A DNA stretch of 7,528 nucleotides from Chromobacteriaceae bacterium (GTDB lineage Bacteria > Pseudomonadota > Gammaproteobacteria > Burkholderiales > Aquaspirillaceae): positions 1 to 7,528 of the forward strand of contig JASLDQ010000145.1 in assembly GCA_030151505.1 (NCBI GenBank), written 5' to 3'. Shown piece by piece: positions 6,228 to 7,528 of this stretch (its first letter is position 1; every line of letters begins with the position of its first letter). The notes under the pieces are model-generated. The model did no database searches and was not told the DNA's origin. It was given only the letters and a program-made list of their open reading frames with translations. Both the position numbers and the translations under genes were made by a program.

Positions 6228-7528
<1,301 letters not shown>

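Overview
The window is GC-rich (roughly two thirds G+C, strong G/C preference at third codon positions) and reads as chromosomal DNA of a Gram-negative proteobacterium. The leucyl-tRNA synthetase N-terminus and the gene style suggest a betaproteobacterium, possibly in or near the Neisseriales. That placement is from memory of family sequences, not from a search.

Layout: (1) positions 1 to about 121, minus strand: the 5' end of an unrecognised, probably exported protein. Its best ribosome-binding site and its best coding frame do not agree. (2) 279-1082, plus strand: a TauE/SafE-family (DUF81) membrane transporter, with a perfect TTGACA -35 element upstream and a clear intrinsic terminator at 1107-1131. 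(3) 1083-1442: a 360-bp gap with the terminator, an AT-rich patch, a possible promoter, a 15-codon ORF with a strong Shine-Dalgarno, and several short inverted repeats. It is probably the promoter and leader of the next operon. (4) 1443-6055, plus strand: a three-gene operon, macA (periplasmic adaptor), macB (ABC-type pump) and a NodT-type outer-membrane factor lipoprotein. The genes are almost touching, with ribosome-binding sites inside the preceding gene's end. (5) 6056-6290: a gap with a 9-bp UUCG-capped hairpin, a large nested inverted repeat, and a well-formed sigma70-type promoter with a perfect TATAAT. (6) 6291 to the window end: leuS, the N-terminal 412 residues of leucyl-tRNA synthetase, cut off by the window edge.

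How the genes work together: macA, macB and the outer-membrane factor make a complete tripartite exporter. MacB uses ATP in the cytoplasm and moves substrate on the periplasmic side, MacA bridges the periplasm, and the outer-membrane factor provides the exit duct. Because the operon carries its own duct, the pump need not borrow a shared TolC. Known substrates of such systems include macrolides, siderophores and lipopeptides; nothing here identifies the substrate. The TauE-like carrier and leuS appear to be separate transcription units.

I see no clearly new biological system, mobile element, CRISPR array, tRNA or rRNA. The stretches most worth a second look are the macA leader (short ORF plus competing inverted repeats), the leuS promoter overlapping a long inverted repeat, the start of the minus-strand gene, and a Gly/Lys/Arg-rich insertion in MacA.
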